DNA of 64,000 nucleotides from Cynocephalus volans (GCF_027409185.1 NC_084465.1:32963864-33027863); one strand, 5' to 3'; numbered from the stretch's first letter, positions 47,863 to 59,053 are shown. Numbers and translations are program-made. Notes: a model not told the origin generated them from the sequence alone.

Positions 47863-48749
47863 TCTTTTAAGTTTTTTAAAGTTTGTTTTATGTCCCAGGA
47901 TATGGCCTATCTTGATATATTCCGATAGTACTTGAAATGAATGTGTATTGTATGGTTGTTGGGTCGAGTGTTCTCCTTAGATTCTGTTGGTGGTGGTGTT
48001 GAGTACTTCTACATTCTTGCTGATTTTCTGTCTTACTCTATTAACTGTTGAGAGGGGTGTTGAAGTCTCTAATTATAACTGTAGATTTGTATATTTCTCT
48101 TTTCAGTACTATGCATTTTTGCTTCACATATTTTGCAGTCCTGTTTTTGGTACCTATGCAATTTAGGTTGTCTATGTCTTCTTGGTGGATTGACTCTTTT
48201 ATCATTATGTGATGCCATCTCTGTCTCTGGTAATTTTCTTTGCTCTGAAGTCTACTTTATCTGATGTGAATATAGTTACTCCTGCTTTTCTTTGATTAAT
48301 GTTTGCTTGATATAACTTTTTCCTTATATTTATTTTCACTTTGCCTATATTATTATATTTGAAGTGAGATTTTTATAAGCAGCATATACTTGGGTCATAG
48401 TTTTTAATCTATTCTGCCAATTGATATATCAAAAACATTCACATTTAATATAACTATTCATATATTAGGACTTAAGTCTGCCATTTTGTTTTTAGTTTTC
48501 TGTTTTTCTCTAATTTTCATTTCTCTCTTTTCTTTGTCTTGCCTTCCTCCAAGTTACTTGAATATATTTTAGAGTTCCATTTTAATTTATCTGCATTGAA
48601 TATATCTCTTTGTATAGCTTTTTTAAAGGTCGCTCTCAGTATTACCTAAATATACATAAATTACTACAGCCTATGGTATCATTCTTTTAGCAGTATACGT
48701 GAAATCTAGAAACCTTATCTCCCTTTAGGGCTCTTTACTTCACCTCATT

Positions 48750-48850
48750 ATTATTTTTTTATTTTTATTTTTTTAGCAGCTGGCCAGTGAGGGGATCCAA
48801 ACACTGGACCTTCATGTTACAAGGCTGTGCTCTAACCAACTGAACTAACT
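48750..48850 (-). mobile_element. Monomeric tRNA-type SINE fragment
   Basis: On the - strand it reads AGTTAGTTCAGTTGGTTAGA, GCACAGCCTTGTAACATGAA, GGTCCAGTGTTTGGATCCCC and a short tail ending in A/T-rich sequence: one tRNA unit with A box (TAGTTCAGTTGG) and a B-box region. The anticodon region differs from the tRNA-Ile-type copies. The 5' GGCCGG is missing. Confidence 0.7.
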
Positions 48851-49445
48851 TCCTAAAAATATTTCCAGTACATACATTTAGAATCATGTGAAACTGTGTT
48901 ATAATTTTCTCTTCAATCATCAAACGTAATTTAGAAAACTCAAGAAAAGAAGGAAAGCTAATTGTGTTTGCCTATATTTTGGCATATTGTGTTCTTTCTT
49001 TTTTCCTGATGTTTCAGGCTTTTGTTTTGTTTTCTTTTGTTTTATCATCTCCTGTTTAGAAAACTCACTTCAGCTGTTCTTTTTTGTTTTAGCACTTAAA
49101 TAATATTATTCTACTTACTTTTGGCCTCCATGGTTTCTGATGGGAAATGCACTGTTATTTCAATTTTTTTCCTATAGTAAGGAATCATTTTTCTTGGCTG
49201 CTTTCAAGATTTTTTTTCTTGATGTTTAGATTTCAGAAGTTTAATAATGATGTGTCTTAGAATGGATTTCTATTTGTTAGTTCTGTTTGGCATTATCTGA
49301 GCTTCTTGAATCTATATGTCTCATGGTAAATTTGGAAACTTTTCAACCATTATTTCTTTTTTGTGCCTTTTTAGACCCACCTGTTTCTCCTTTTGTGATT
49401 CCAATGACATGAAATTTAGATTATTTGTTATAGTTCCACAGGTCC

Positions 49446-49447
<2 letters not shown>

Positions 49448-49518
<71 letters not shown>
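49448..49518. repeat. Compound (AG)n(TG)n microsatellite
   Basis: About 16 AG units (49449-49480) switch without a break to about 19 TG units (49481-49518). The run replaces the normal continuation of L1 text after GGTCCCTGAG, so it grew inside the old L1. Confidence 0.95.
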
Positions 49519-49521
<3 letters not shown>

Positions 49522-50963
49522 CAGTCTGTTTCCTTTATGTTATTGAGATAGGGTGTTTTCTACTGTTCTTTCCTCCAGTTCACTGATCCTTTCCTCTGTC
49601 CTGTTTATTCTGTCATTGAGCACAACCATTGAGGTTTTTTTAAAAAAAATTTTGGTTATTGTATATTTCACTTCTAAAGTTTCCAATTTACTTTTTCTTT
49701 ATATCTTCTGTTTTTGTTGTTTTTGGGTTTATTTTGGCTGAGACATTCTATCAATTTTGCTAAGTCTTCCTATTTTTTTATTTGTTTTAGGCATGTTCAT
49801 AATTATTTCTTGAAGCATTTTTTAAGGATGGCTGCTTTAAAATCTTTGTCAGATAAATCTAACATCTCTGTCATAGTAGTGTTGGCATCAGTTGATTGTG
49901 TCTTTTCAGTTTGAGATCTTCCTTGTTTTGGATAGGATGAGTAATTTTCTACTGAAACCTGGATATTTTCATACTATATTATGAAACTCTGGATGTTATT
50001 TAAACCTGGTATTTTAACTGTTTGGTTTTTATTTTGGATATTGCTCCAGCAGTATTTTTCAGGAGAAGGAGAAACATTGCCTTATTCCTGACAGGTGGAG
50101 GCAGAAGTACAGTTTCTTTATTCAGCCTCAGTTGACATGGGGGTTGAGGCTCTTTATTACTGCTGGGTAGGGGTGGGGTTTCTGCCTGTTCCTCTTTAAA
50201 AACGTCATTGTGTTCCCACTGGGTGATGGTGCAAGTCATTAGTCTCCAAGCCTCCTCTGCCACCACCTCAGTGGGAGTGGGAGGGGTGCTCCTTTACTGT
50301 GTAGAGGCTGAAGTCAAGCTCACCTTGTTGTTTTCAACTGACACAAAAGATGGGGGCTTCATTGCCATCCAGTGGGCATGATAGTCTTGGCTCCCTACTT
50401 GGCCTTCTCTTATACCACTGAGTTAGGAGTGTTGGGGCTCTTGTTAAATTCTCTCCAGAGAGTAGAATTCTAGGCTACCACTTGACCTTTGCTGTCATGG
50501 GTGGGAACGGATGAAAATTTGAATAAGTGGATTGTATCAATGTCATTATACTGATTATAATATTATAGTATAGTTTTGCAAAATGTTAGCATTAGGGCAA
50601 ACTGGCAAAGTGTACATTGGATGTCTCTGTGTTAGATCTTACAACTGCATGTGATTTTGCAATTACCTCAGTAAAAACTTCAATTAAAATAATGTTAAAA
50701 AATTTAAAGGTAAAATTTAAGGGGAAAATTTATTTCCAAAGTCAAAACTATATAATAAGGTATATTCACGTAAATCTTTTTTTTCCAACCCCATCCTCTC
50801 TACTTTGTTCCCTCTCTCCTTCTGTAGGTAACCATGCTAATAGTTTTTGGTCTAATCCTTCTACTGTTTCTTTTGACAATACAGTTTCTGTCCATTTTAA
50901 TTTTGTCCCTTTCTCCCATTCATGTAGAAGATGTTACATTGAAACATCATTGTGCACATGATG

Positions 50964-51013
50964 TTTAGTAGTTTTCCTTGAATCAAAACTATTTAGTAGT
51001 TTTCCTTGAATCA
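50964..51013. repeat. 22-bp direct duplication with 28-bp period
   Basis: TTTAGTAGTTTTCCTTGAAT plus CA occurs at 50964-50985 and again, identical, at 50992-51013, separated by AAACTA. The identity suggests a recent slippage or repair duplication. Confidence 0.9.
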
Positions 51014-51404
51014 CTCTGTGCAAAAATCATAGAGATTTTCCTCATCACTTTGAGTGGATGAACCATATTTTATTTGCTCTTACAGTAAATGACAAAGATA
51101 TCCTTGTGCTTTGGGTTATTTTGTATTTTTTGCAGTGTATTTTGGGAAATGCTGGAGATGTGATTTTTGAATCAACAGTAAACATATGTGCAATTTTGCC
51201 AAAATCTTTAATTATAAAGACTTTATAACATTTAATATCTGTTAGGATAGATAACCTTCTCCCTCACCCAAGTTCTGCACTTTTTTTTTTTTTTAAACTA
51301 TTCTTGCTATTTATTTCTCTACATTGAGCCTTTTAATCAACCATTGAAGGACATCTGGATATAGTATTATGTCTGTATGTCTGTGTTTTTTTTTTTCTTC
51401 CTGT

Positions 51405-52020
51405 TGGCCCAAAACTTAGTATGTGAAAAAGATGGAATCTCAAGTAGTGAGAAAAAGATGGACTTTTTAATAAACAGTATGGGAACAACCACATAGCCAT
51501 ATGGAAAAAGATAAAATTAGATTTGTTTTTCACATGATACACCAGAACAAATTCCAAATCCAGAATGAATCCTAAATACAAAAAGTGAAATATTGTAAAC
51601 ATTTAGGAGTAGGGAAGACTTTTCTGGTTTTTTTCAAAACCCAGAAGCAATTAAGAGAAGACATTAACACATTTACATGGCAGAAAAGATCATAAGCAAG
51701 GTCAAAATACCCAAAGTGAGAAAAATTTTTGTAACCTATCACAGACAAAGGACTAGTAATACTGGTTTGTAAGGAACTCTGAAAAACTGAAAAGAAGAGT
51801 AATAACCAAAAAAGGGGTGGGAGACAAGGCAAAAGATATGAACAGAATTCAAAGAAAGCTATATACACATAGCTCTTAAATATATAAAAATATACTCAAT
51901 CCTCAGTAAATTTAAGCTATAATGAGATATCAGATTGGCAGAAATCCAAGTATAATACTTTTTTTTGGGTGGGTGGGGCTGGCAAAGCTTCAAGAAAACA
52001 AGTACTCTGAGATGTTTTTC
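51405..52020 (+). repeat. Old L1M ORF2 C-terminal fragment (+)
   Basis: The landmarks in order are AATTCCAAATCCAGAATGAA, AAAACCCAGAAGCAATTAAG, CATGGCAGAAAAGATCATAA, ATCACAGACAAAGGACTAGT, CAGATTGGCAGAAATCCAAG, as in older L1 ORF2 ends. All frames are interrupted. Confidence 0.85.
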
Positions 52021-52079
52021 AGGTTCATAAATTCATGAGCTCAAATTCACCAGTGCCTGTACAAGAGTTGCTTCAGGAT

Positions 52080-52290
52080 GTAGTGGTTCAGAACAGGGAC
52101 ATTATAACTAAATGGGCCTTAGCTCTTATTAGCTGTGTCACCTTGCACAAGTTTCTTACCCTCCCTAAGTTTTGGTATTCTCATCAGTGTAATGGGGATC
52201 AGAAAAATATTTGTCTTGGGTGATTGCTGTGAGAATCAAATGATACATGCAAACACTCAGTCATTGTATTATCATCATCTTTATTATTGT
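52080..52290 (+). repeat. MIR SINE (+)
   Basis: GTGGTTCAGAACAGGGACAT, TTATTAGCTGTGTCACCTTG, CACAAGTTTCTTACCCTCCC, TGTAATGGGGATCAG are in MIR order. Confidence 0.85.
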
Positions 52291-52784
52291 TTTCTATTTT
52301 TTTCCTGTTAAATGATGAGTGATAATTTTTAAGGGATTAGGAAACTTCAGAGTAAGCCATTTAACTGCAGATCAAAGGGGCAAAATGGTATTTTGAGTCT
52401 GAGACTGGGCAGTTAAAATGATTTGTATGTGTGTTATTGAGCTTGGGAAGGTCAGAGTGTGGAACGGGGCTATCTTCTGAGGGGAGTGTAGCAGAAGCCC
52501 CAAAGAGCTTCTTTTAAAAACATGGAACACATCTCCCTCTCCCTGTCTGATTCTCACCTGCTGGAGTAGATGGTGAGGAACCTGGGCAGAAGAGGAGAAT
52601 AGAGGAACAGATGAAAGTGGGAAAGAGAGACTTTCCCAGAGACCCGGCTTCAGAGTTAGGTCTCTTCCAGGTCACATATTTTTTTTAAATTTTCTTAGTG
52701 AACTCTCAGTGGAGTCTCTGTTCCTTACTACTAAAATGTTTCATCTAATTGTGGCTGATCTTCATCCGTGATTAATTATAGACG

Positions 52785-52960
52785 CTTGCTACTCAAAGTC
52801 TGTGGACAGGCAAGATCAGCTTCACCAGAGCTTGTTAGAAATTCAGAATCTCCAGCCCCACCTCAAGCCTACTGAATTAGAATCTGCATATAAGTAAGAT
52901 ATCCAGGAGATTTGTATGGATATTAAAATATGAGTGGCACTTTGTAGTCACTACTCTCAT
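52785..52960 (+). repeat. MER5-like hAT fragment (provisional)
   Basis: CTACTCAAAGTCTGTGGACA, ATCAGCTTCACCAGAGCTTG, TTAGAAATTCAGAATCTCCA, GCCCCACCTCAAGCCTACTG match the general order of MER5-type hAT-Charlie elements. Confidence 0.55.
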
Positions 52961-53014
52961 AGTCAAGCTATTTGAGGGGTGGGGGGTGAGATGGGGGAAG
53001 GGAGAAAGAGTGAT

Positions 53015-53120
53015 TAACTTGTGTTAAACACTCTATTCACATTAAATCACCTAATCTTAAATTTAGGGATAGGTTCTAATCTACCTATTTTACAGAGGAG
53101 GAAACTGAGGCAATTGGAAG
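53015..53120 (-). repeat. MIR SINE (antisense)
   Basis: ATTAAATCACCTAATCTTAA and CTATTTTACAGAGGAGGAAA followed by CTGAGGCAATTGG is the reversed MIR core. Confidence 0.75.
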
Positions 53121-54411
53121 ATTTTTTTTTTCCTAAAATACAATTACATTATACAATTAAGAAATTACTATGACATGACCATCTGATGTTTCTTTGATAA
53201 GGATTGAATGTTTTGGAGCATGCACCTTCATTTAAAACAATGACTTTAAATTTTAAATAAAACTTAACCTTTGAGAAAGTAGAACTTCATTTTTTTCTTT
53301 CGCTAGATCAGTTGGTTAATTCTTTAACAAAATCATTTCAATTGGAACTGCTTTCTGAGTAAAAAGGAAACAAACTTTTTGTTTTCTTTTTTTTTTTTTT
53401 CCAGAAATGAGTCCTAGTTAAGAGGTAACAATTGATGTGGTTTTGTAATCATGTGGGAATTCATATGGATTTATTCCATGTTAGCTTTGTCACGGTCTAA
53501 TGATTCTCTGGAATATACTATTTTTTTTTTTTTTTTTGGTATTTTTTTATTATTAGCATGGATGTTTTTTCCTTCAGGTCTCTCTATTGCATTTCTCCAT
53601 TTACCACTCTAAGAGGACTGCTTGCTTGTGATCGAGATGGAAAACTTTTACAATTACCTATTTTCATTGACTTCTAAATGAGGGTTAATGTTTTGAACTT
53701 TTGTTACAAATAGAGGTTGAACTTTTCTGAGGTATGGCTTTGTGAAATTAGCTGTTAAAAATTTTTCCAGATGTGAGGTAAAAGCATAATCATTTGAAGG
53801 ACTTTATAGCTCTTGAACATCACTTGGGATTTGAACACATTTCTTACCAGAAGAAAATTAGCTATCACTTTGATTAGTTTAGGAGAGCGCTTCTCTAGTA
53901 GATGAGCTTTGCAGATTGATTCTATTAACAATTTTGTTTAAAGAAAAAAACCCAAACGTTATGTGTAGAATGAGGATTTAATGATTTACAGGAGTAACAT
54001 ACTCAGACCACTTTCTGTGCTACGTCTGTGCAGAACAGTTTCCTTTTTTTAAAATCTCCTTTACATCTCAACTCCTTGGTGTTTGCCTGTAAAAGTGCCT
54101 GCTTCATTTATTTTCTTTCATGCTTTCTAACTAGGTTCTAAACTTTGTGCAAGAGCTCTGGGACTGACCTGGGAATAATTCCACAGTCTGTATAGTAAAC
54201 AGACCGTGAACCAGAAGTGTCTACAGGAGGTTTCAGTTTACCAAACAGTACAACAAATTTAATGAAGTGATTTAATTTCATTTTATGGTTGACATCTTAG
54301 TTTCTTTATTCACATTAATTAATTTTATAATAAAAATGATGATAAAGTACTGGCTATTTTTAAAGTCATATAATGATAACATGATAGATTCAATTTGATA
54401 TCTGTATTAAA
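53121..54411. other. Intron without recognised genes
   Basis: Poly-T runs lie at ~53386-53400 and 53521-53538. No gene or confident transposon was recognised. Confidence 0.35.
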
Positions 54412-54701
54412 CTAGGGGTAGCAAACTTTTTTTTTGGAAAGGAGTAAACATTTTTATGCTTTTTGGACCATTCTGTCATAACAACTCAACTCTGCTGTTG
54501 TAGGGCAAAAGCATCCATAGACAGTATGCAAATGAATGAGGGCAGCTGTGTTCCAATAAAACTTTGATTATGGACCCTAAAATCTTAATTTCATATAATT
54601 TTGGTATGTCTTGAATAATCTTTTGATTTCTTTTCAACCACTTAAACATGTGAAGACATCCTTAGCTTGCAGGCCACATGAAAACAGTTTGCTGACCCCT
54701 G
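54412..54701. mobile_element. hAT-type nonautonomous DNA transposon (~290 bp)
   Basis: The left end CTAGGGGTAGCAAAC pairs with the right end GTTTGCTGACCCCTG as terminal inverted repeats. The interior has CAACTCTGCTGTTGTAGGGC and TGTGTTCCAATAAAACTTTG, a common hAT-Charlie-type mammalian element of the MER3/MER33 kind (exact family uncertain). The candidate 8-bp flanks are only partly alike. Confidence 0.8.
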
Positions 54702-54984
54702 TATGATAAAGTTTATCATTCTTAGCAACACTGTTAATGATTATAGTGACTAAGATGATTCTTTGAGTAATTCATTTGATGTTTCAGAAAAAAATCTACA
54801 TTTGTTTTGGGCTTCACTAAGTCAAGAAGATATCATGTCATCATTTTGCTTATGTGGTCTACTTAGAATAAGTCTCCTTATTTATTTCTCTGAAGATTTT
54901 GTTATTAGCACCAAAAATATTCTCTGCTTGATTTGTTTTTCTTATTTTTCAAAATTCTTAGCAAGATGTCAGTTGGGAAGCAGA

Positions 54985-55130
54985 ATAGCTTGGTTAAGGA
55001 CTTTGAAGTCAGATTCCATGTGCAAGCTGTATGATGTGGGTCAAGTTACTGAACTTTTCTTCAGCCTCAGTTTACTTAGCTGTAAAATGGAAATAATTGC
55101 CCCCACACCCCTATGCACACATTGATGAAT
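54985..55130 (+). repeat. MIR SINE (+)
   Basis: TTAAGGACTTTGAAGTCAGA, ATGATGTGGGTCAAGTTACT and CAGCCTCAGTTTACTTAGCT then GTAAAATGGAAATAATTGCC follow MIR order. It contributes the end of the 120-codon frame at 54763-55125, which is not a gene. Confidence 0.85.
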
Positions 55131-55419
55131 TAATTTTCTAAACAAAAAAAGCTAATGTGGATAAATAAGTATTACCTTTAAAACTTCTGATCAGACCTCA
55201 CTTCTCTCTGGTTAGCATTTTTATGCGACATACTCATTTGTTCAGCATTATTAATTTAAGGGAAGTATTTGGAAAAAATAGGAAGTTAGTACATATACAA
55301 TTTTTTTAAAAAAATGCCATTATTCATGAGAAGTATTTTCCAATATTCACTCTTTTTTTGTGCTCTGCTAAAAGTGGTGATATCAAATAAAGCCTTAAAA
55401 AGTAATGACAGCAGGTCTC

Positions 55420-55530
55420 AGGGCTGAGCCCATGGCTCACTCGGGAGAGTGTGGCGCTGGGAGCGCCGAGGCCGCGGGTTCGGATCCCATATAGGGATGG
55501 CCGGTTTGCTCACTGGGTGAGCGTGGTGCT
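55420..55530 (+). mobile_element. 3'-truncated, tailless tRNA-type SINE with perfect TSD
   Basis: The body starts AGGGCTGAGCCCATGGCTCA and has the B-box-like GGGTTCGGATCCC. A second unit, GGCCGGTTTGCTCACTGGGT, stops at GTGGTGCTGA, in the anticodon region. No A-tail follows. TGACAGCAGGTCTC at 55406-55419 recurs exactly at 55530-55543. The anticodon arm of unit 1 reads GCGCTGGGAGCGC, like the copy at 47721. The 63-codon frame at 55451 is a by-product of the SINE. Confidence 0.9.
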
Positions 55531-55543
55531 GACAGCAGGTCTC

Positions 55544-57689
55544 TTCATCAGAATTACACAGTTTTTATGCAGTAAAATTGTCAGAATGCCCCTTTTCAGC
55601 CTCCGTGTATTTCCAGGCATTTACTTAAGTCCAATTTTATGAAGATAAAGTTCAGTTTTTAAGAACATTTCTGTACATGAAAGGCTCTTAGCATAAATAA
55701 GGAAGGTAATTTATAAGTGACAGTGGTTTTGAATGTTTTTTGACTAGGGAACAATGAACACTACATTTATAGTAATAAACAGTCTGAAATGATGAGATAT
55801 GTAACTTCACAACAACATTTTAGCAAAAAGATAAATGTAATTATTACAAATTAGCATAATTAAGCAATGTAATTACTGTAGGTTGTTCATATAATTAAAT
55901 CTAAAAAATGAACTTGTATAGAAAATTAAGGTGTTTGTTCGTTTTTATGATTTTCCTTTAAGTATGTTTTTAAATTGGGAGTGGGAAAAGAAGAAGAAAA
56001 TATAAATGCAGATATTGACTTATGTCTTGCAGAGATGGTCAAAGGAGCCTCGCTTGTTACCGATAATGACATTAATTAGCTTGCACTTTTCTCTAAGATA
56101 ATATCAACTTTTTAAAAAACTTTTTTTCCTGCCTGTGCTTCTTTGAAATCTGATTGAATGAAGGAAGATGAATGGGAAGTGATAGGGCTTCGGTCCTTTT
56201 GTTGTAGCTTTTCCTGCTGTGTTTCATGGTAGATAAAACACCCAAAGAAACTGATTTCTAGCTTTGTAGAGTCCAAAGACCTGACAAGCAGCACATTGAG
56301 AGCCAGCTGAAAATGTCCAATGTGTTTTCAGTGTGCATTAATCAATGATAGTGTAGTGTTGGTTCTGTAGAGTAAATTTGTGGTAGGATGCTATGCCTAT
56401 TTTAAAAATGGCTGTAATGGTAGTACTAGTGTTAGGTTTTATCTTTAGCAGCTAGTCCTACCATAATACCTAGAAGATAGTAGAGACCGAAATATTTCTT
56501 GAATGAATAAATACTATGTGCCAGGCACTATAGAGAGAGCCTGAAGATGAATAAGACATTGGCCTTATCATAAATAAAGAACCCACCCCAACTACCACAC
56601 AAGTGTTTTTAACCATTGTGATTTCCATCTTAAGAAGCTTTAAAAAATAGTTTTCTTTCTGCTTTCTGCAGCGTTCATCATATTTATCATCTAATAGACT
56701 TTTTAGCTTTTAGCATTTGTTAATTCAGAATGATATAACACCATAGCTGACTAAAAGCTACTTACATTTTTTTGAGCATGTTTTCTGTCAATATGTCATG
56801 AAAATCCTTTAGAACAATTCTTTAATCAGCATATATAACCTCTGTGGATATTCTGTTTTTCCATCTTACAGATGGGGAATTGATTTGCTTCAGAAATCAC
56901 TGAGCAAGACATTGGTACAAGTAAATCTTTTGTCCTTTGGGATTTCTGTTCATTAAGTTCTATGAAAGGAAATATATAGAAGAGGAAAAAAAATAAGTTA
57001 AATCCCACAGTAACTGAGGACCAAGAATACTGGAATTTAAAAATTAGAAGATAAAAAAGCAATAGTAAATAATTTAAGTAATTGAGTAGATAATTAAGTG
57101 AAAGATGAGTTTCCTCAGTTTAGAAAATTATCTACCTAATCAGTAGTCCTGCTTTAGCACAATGTGATGTGATAAAATGTCCTTGAAAAAAATCGATTCT
57201 TTTATCTCCATAGACAGTCACATAAGATGAGGATATCAAAGAAAAATATGTTGATGTGCTTGGGTAACTATGACATAGAACTCCATGATAATTTTATCTA
57301 ATGTATACCAGAAAACGTCATTTGATTTTTAAAATTACAGAAAGCAGATTTTTTAAAATGATTATAAATGTATCTGTAATTCCTTTTCTTATATTGTTTT
57401 AAAATGTTCAGAATTAGTAACTGTGTTATAGATACTTGGATTCTCCAAAAAAAAAAAAATTGGCGACTGAAATAAACTTCCCAGTGACAAATGTGTTATC
57501 TTAATTTAAAAATTAAACCCTAGAATGTATACAGTTTAAATTCCTTTAAAATTAAATGACATTATAATATACAAAAACATTAAAAAGTATTCTGTAAATC
57601 CAGAATTATCCAGGTGTTAAATTTATTGGTAGCAGCTACATTTTTACTCCTAGAAAACCATGCTAGGTGGGCATGAATATATCCAAAGA
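55544..57689. other. Intron without recognised genes; L2/MIR trace
   Basis: 56470-56580 holds short end-of-L2/MIR text (TCTTGAATGAATAAATACTA, TGTGCCAGGCACTATAGAGA). The rest is AT-rich intron. Confidence 0.35.
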
Positions 57690-57870
57690 TGATTTTACAG
57701 CCATGCTATTTTACCAATAAGGAAATAGGGACAGAAAAGAGATTTAATAACTTGGAAGGCAGCAGTATGCTACTTAATAGCTAGAGGAACTTCATACTTT
57801 ATTTGTCCTTAGTTTTCTCATCAGACAAATGGGATAGTAATCTTTCAGAGGGTGTTAACAGAAGAATTGG
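57690..57870. repeat. MIR-like fragment
   Basis: TTTACCAATAAGGAAATAGG, then TAATAGCTAGAGGAACTTCA and GTTTTCTCATCAGACAAATG, GGATAGTAATCTTTCAGAGG fit a diverged MIR in + orientation in the right half. Confidence 0.5.
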
Positions 57871-57934
57871 GTGAGAGCTATCTGAATTCAGAGCTAACTG
57901 AATTTGGATTGCTTTACATTTGCAATGAAAACTT

Positions 57935-58106
57935 GGGGCCGGCCCGTGGCTCACTCGGGAGAGAGCGGTGCTGATAACACCAAGGCCACGGGTTCGGATC
58001 TCATATAGGGATGGCCGGTTAGCTCACTGGGTGAGCGTGGTGCTGATAACACCAAGTCAAGGGTTAAGATCCCCTTACCGGTCATCTTTAAAAAAAAAAA
58101 AAAATT
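57935..58106 (+). mobile_element. Full dimeric tRNA-Ile-type SINE (CYN-like) with TSD
   Basis: Unit 1 (from GGGGCCGGCCCGTGGCTCAC) and unit 2 (from GGCCGGTTAGCTCACTGG, 58013) are both tRNA-Ile-like, each with GTGCTGATAACACC in the anticodon arm and A/B-box-like promoter blocks (TGGCTCACTCGG, GGTTCGGATC). A pure A-tail follows at 58090-58104. CAATGAAAACTT flanks it at 57923-57934 and 58107-58118. There is no tRNA-unrelated body, which is unusual among mammalian SINEs and matches what is known of colugo CYN elements. Confidence 0.92.
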
Positions 58107-58672
58107 CAATGAAAACTTCATTTTAGACCTAAAAAGTAGTCAGTTTGCCATCTAACGCTTCATATGCCCCAGAGCAACACACTTAAGTGTCTGTCCACAT
58201 GGGTCTTCTCTCCTATCAAGCAGGATGTTATATATGTCTTGTCAGTTTAGCAGTAGGTAAAGACACTATTGTTTAGTGTGTTAATGTTATACCACAGGAC
58301 CCCATACCCTTGATCAGCGAAGTTGTAATGGTGGTTGTTGACACCATAGTAAGTGGTAGAGAATTCAACAGGTCTGTATTTTAATACTGCAGAACCACAT
58401 TTTACTTTCTGAATTCTAAATCAGAGAGGTACAAAACTACAGGAATGATGAAGTTATAAAAACGTGAACATTAAATGTGGAGGGGCCCAGTTTAGACATC
58501 ATGACTGCACCAGTAATGTGTGTAAGAAAAGGTCCAATCACGAGGCAGAAACCACATAGTAATTTGAATGAAAAAAGTTTAGTAAAAAAATTAACTCTAA
58601 CTGGATTAACCATAAAGGGTTAAAAGGAACTTTAAACAAGGTCTTAATAGGCAAAGTGAGAAAACCCCCGAG

Positions 58673-59053
58673 TGTCACAGGCTGAGTTGTGTCCCCCTCC
58701 CCCACCTCCAAAGTTCATATGTTGAAATTTTAGACCTCAGCATTTCAGAATGTAACTGTATTTAGAGATAAGGTCTTATAGAGGTGATTAAGTTAGAATG
58801 GGGCCCTAATCCAATCTGCGTGGTGTCCTTTTAAGAATAGGAAATTTGGAAAAACAGAGACCCCAGGGATGTGTGTACACAGAGAAAAAGCATGCAAGGA
58901 CATCTGTCACAAGAGGGCAGCCATCTGCAGAAGAAACTGAGCCTGCCTTGTTCTTGGATTTCCAGCCTCTAAAACTGTAGAGGAAATAAATTTCTGTTGT
59001 TACGTCACCCAGTCTGTGGTGTTTTGTTATAGCATTCCTAGAAAATGAACACA
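58673..59053 (+). mobile_element. MLT1-type MaLR solo LTR (+)
   Basis: AGGCTGAGTTGTGTCCCCCT, AAGTTCATATGTTGAAATTT, GGTGATTAAGTTAGAATGGG, GAGGAAATAAATTTCTGTTG (poly-A signal AATAAA) and GTGTTTTGTTATAGCATTCC follow the MLT1 order. It starts TGTCACAG and ends near AACACA. The 5-bp flanks CCGAG and CCAAA are not convincing duplications. Confidence 0.88.

Larger units (their letters stand above)
47655..50510 (-). mobile_element. Old L1M-type element, endonuclease to 5' region (antisense)
   Basis: 47660-48480 is the reverse of the L1 ORF2 endonuclease domain. Landmarks on the + strand are TTTCATTGTGGTCAGAGAAT (reverse of the SDH active-site region), TGTCCCAGGATATGGCCTAT, GTTGAAGTCTCTAATTATAA (reverse of the GDFN region) and TACTTTATCTGATGTGAATA. 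To the right, 49000-50510 carries old L1 5'-region text (GAGCTTCTTGAATCTATATG, AGGATGGCTGCTTTAAAATC). Two tRNA-type SINEs (47721-47862, 48750-48850) and a compound microsatellite interrupt it. ORF1 was not recognised between the two parts. Confidence 0.8.

Noticed and set aside
55451..55642. 63-codon frame starting in GC-rich sequence
   Set aside because: It is translated from a tRNA-type SINE and its flank.
57935..58106. Functional tRNA-Ile gene
   Set aside because: It is the 3' unit of a dimeric SINE with an A-tail and target duplications, so a retroposon and not a native tRNA gene.
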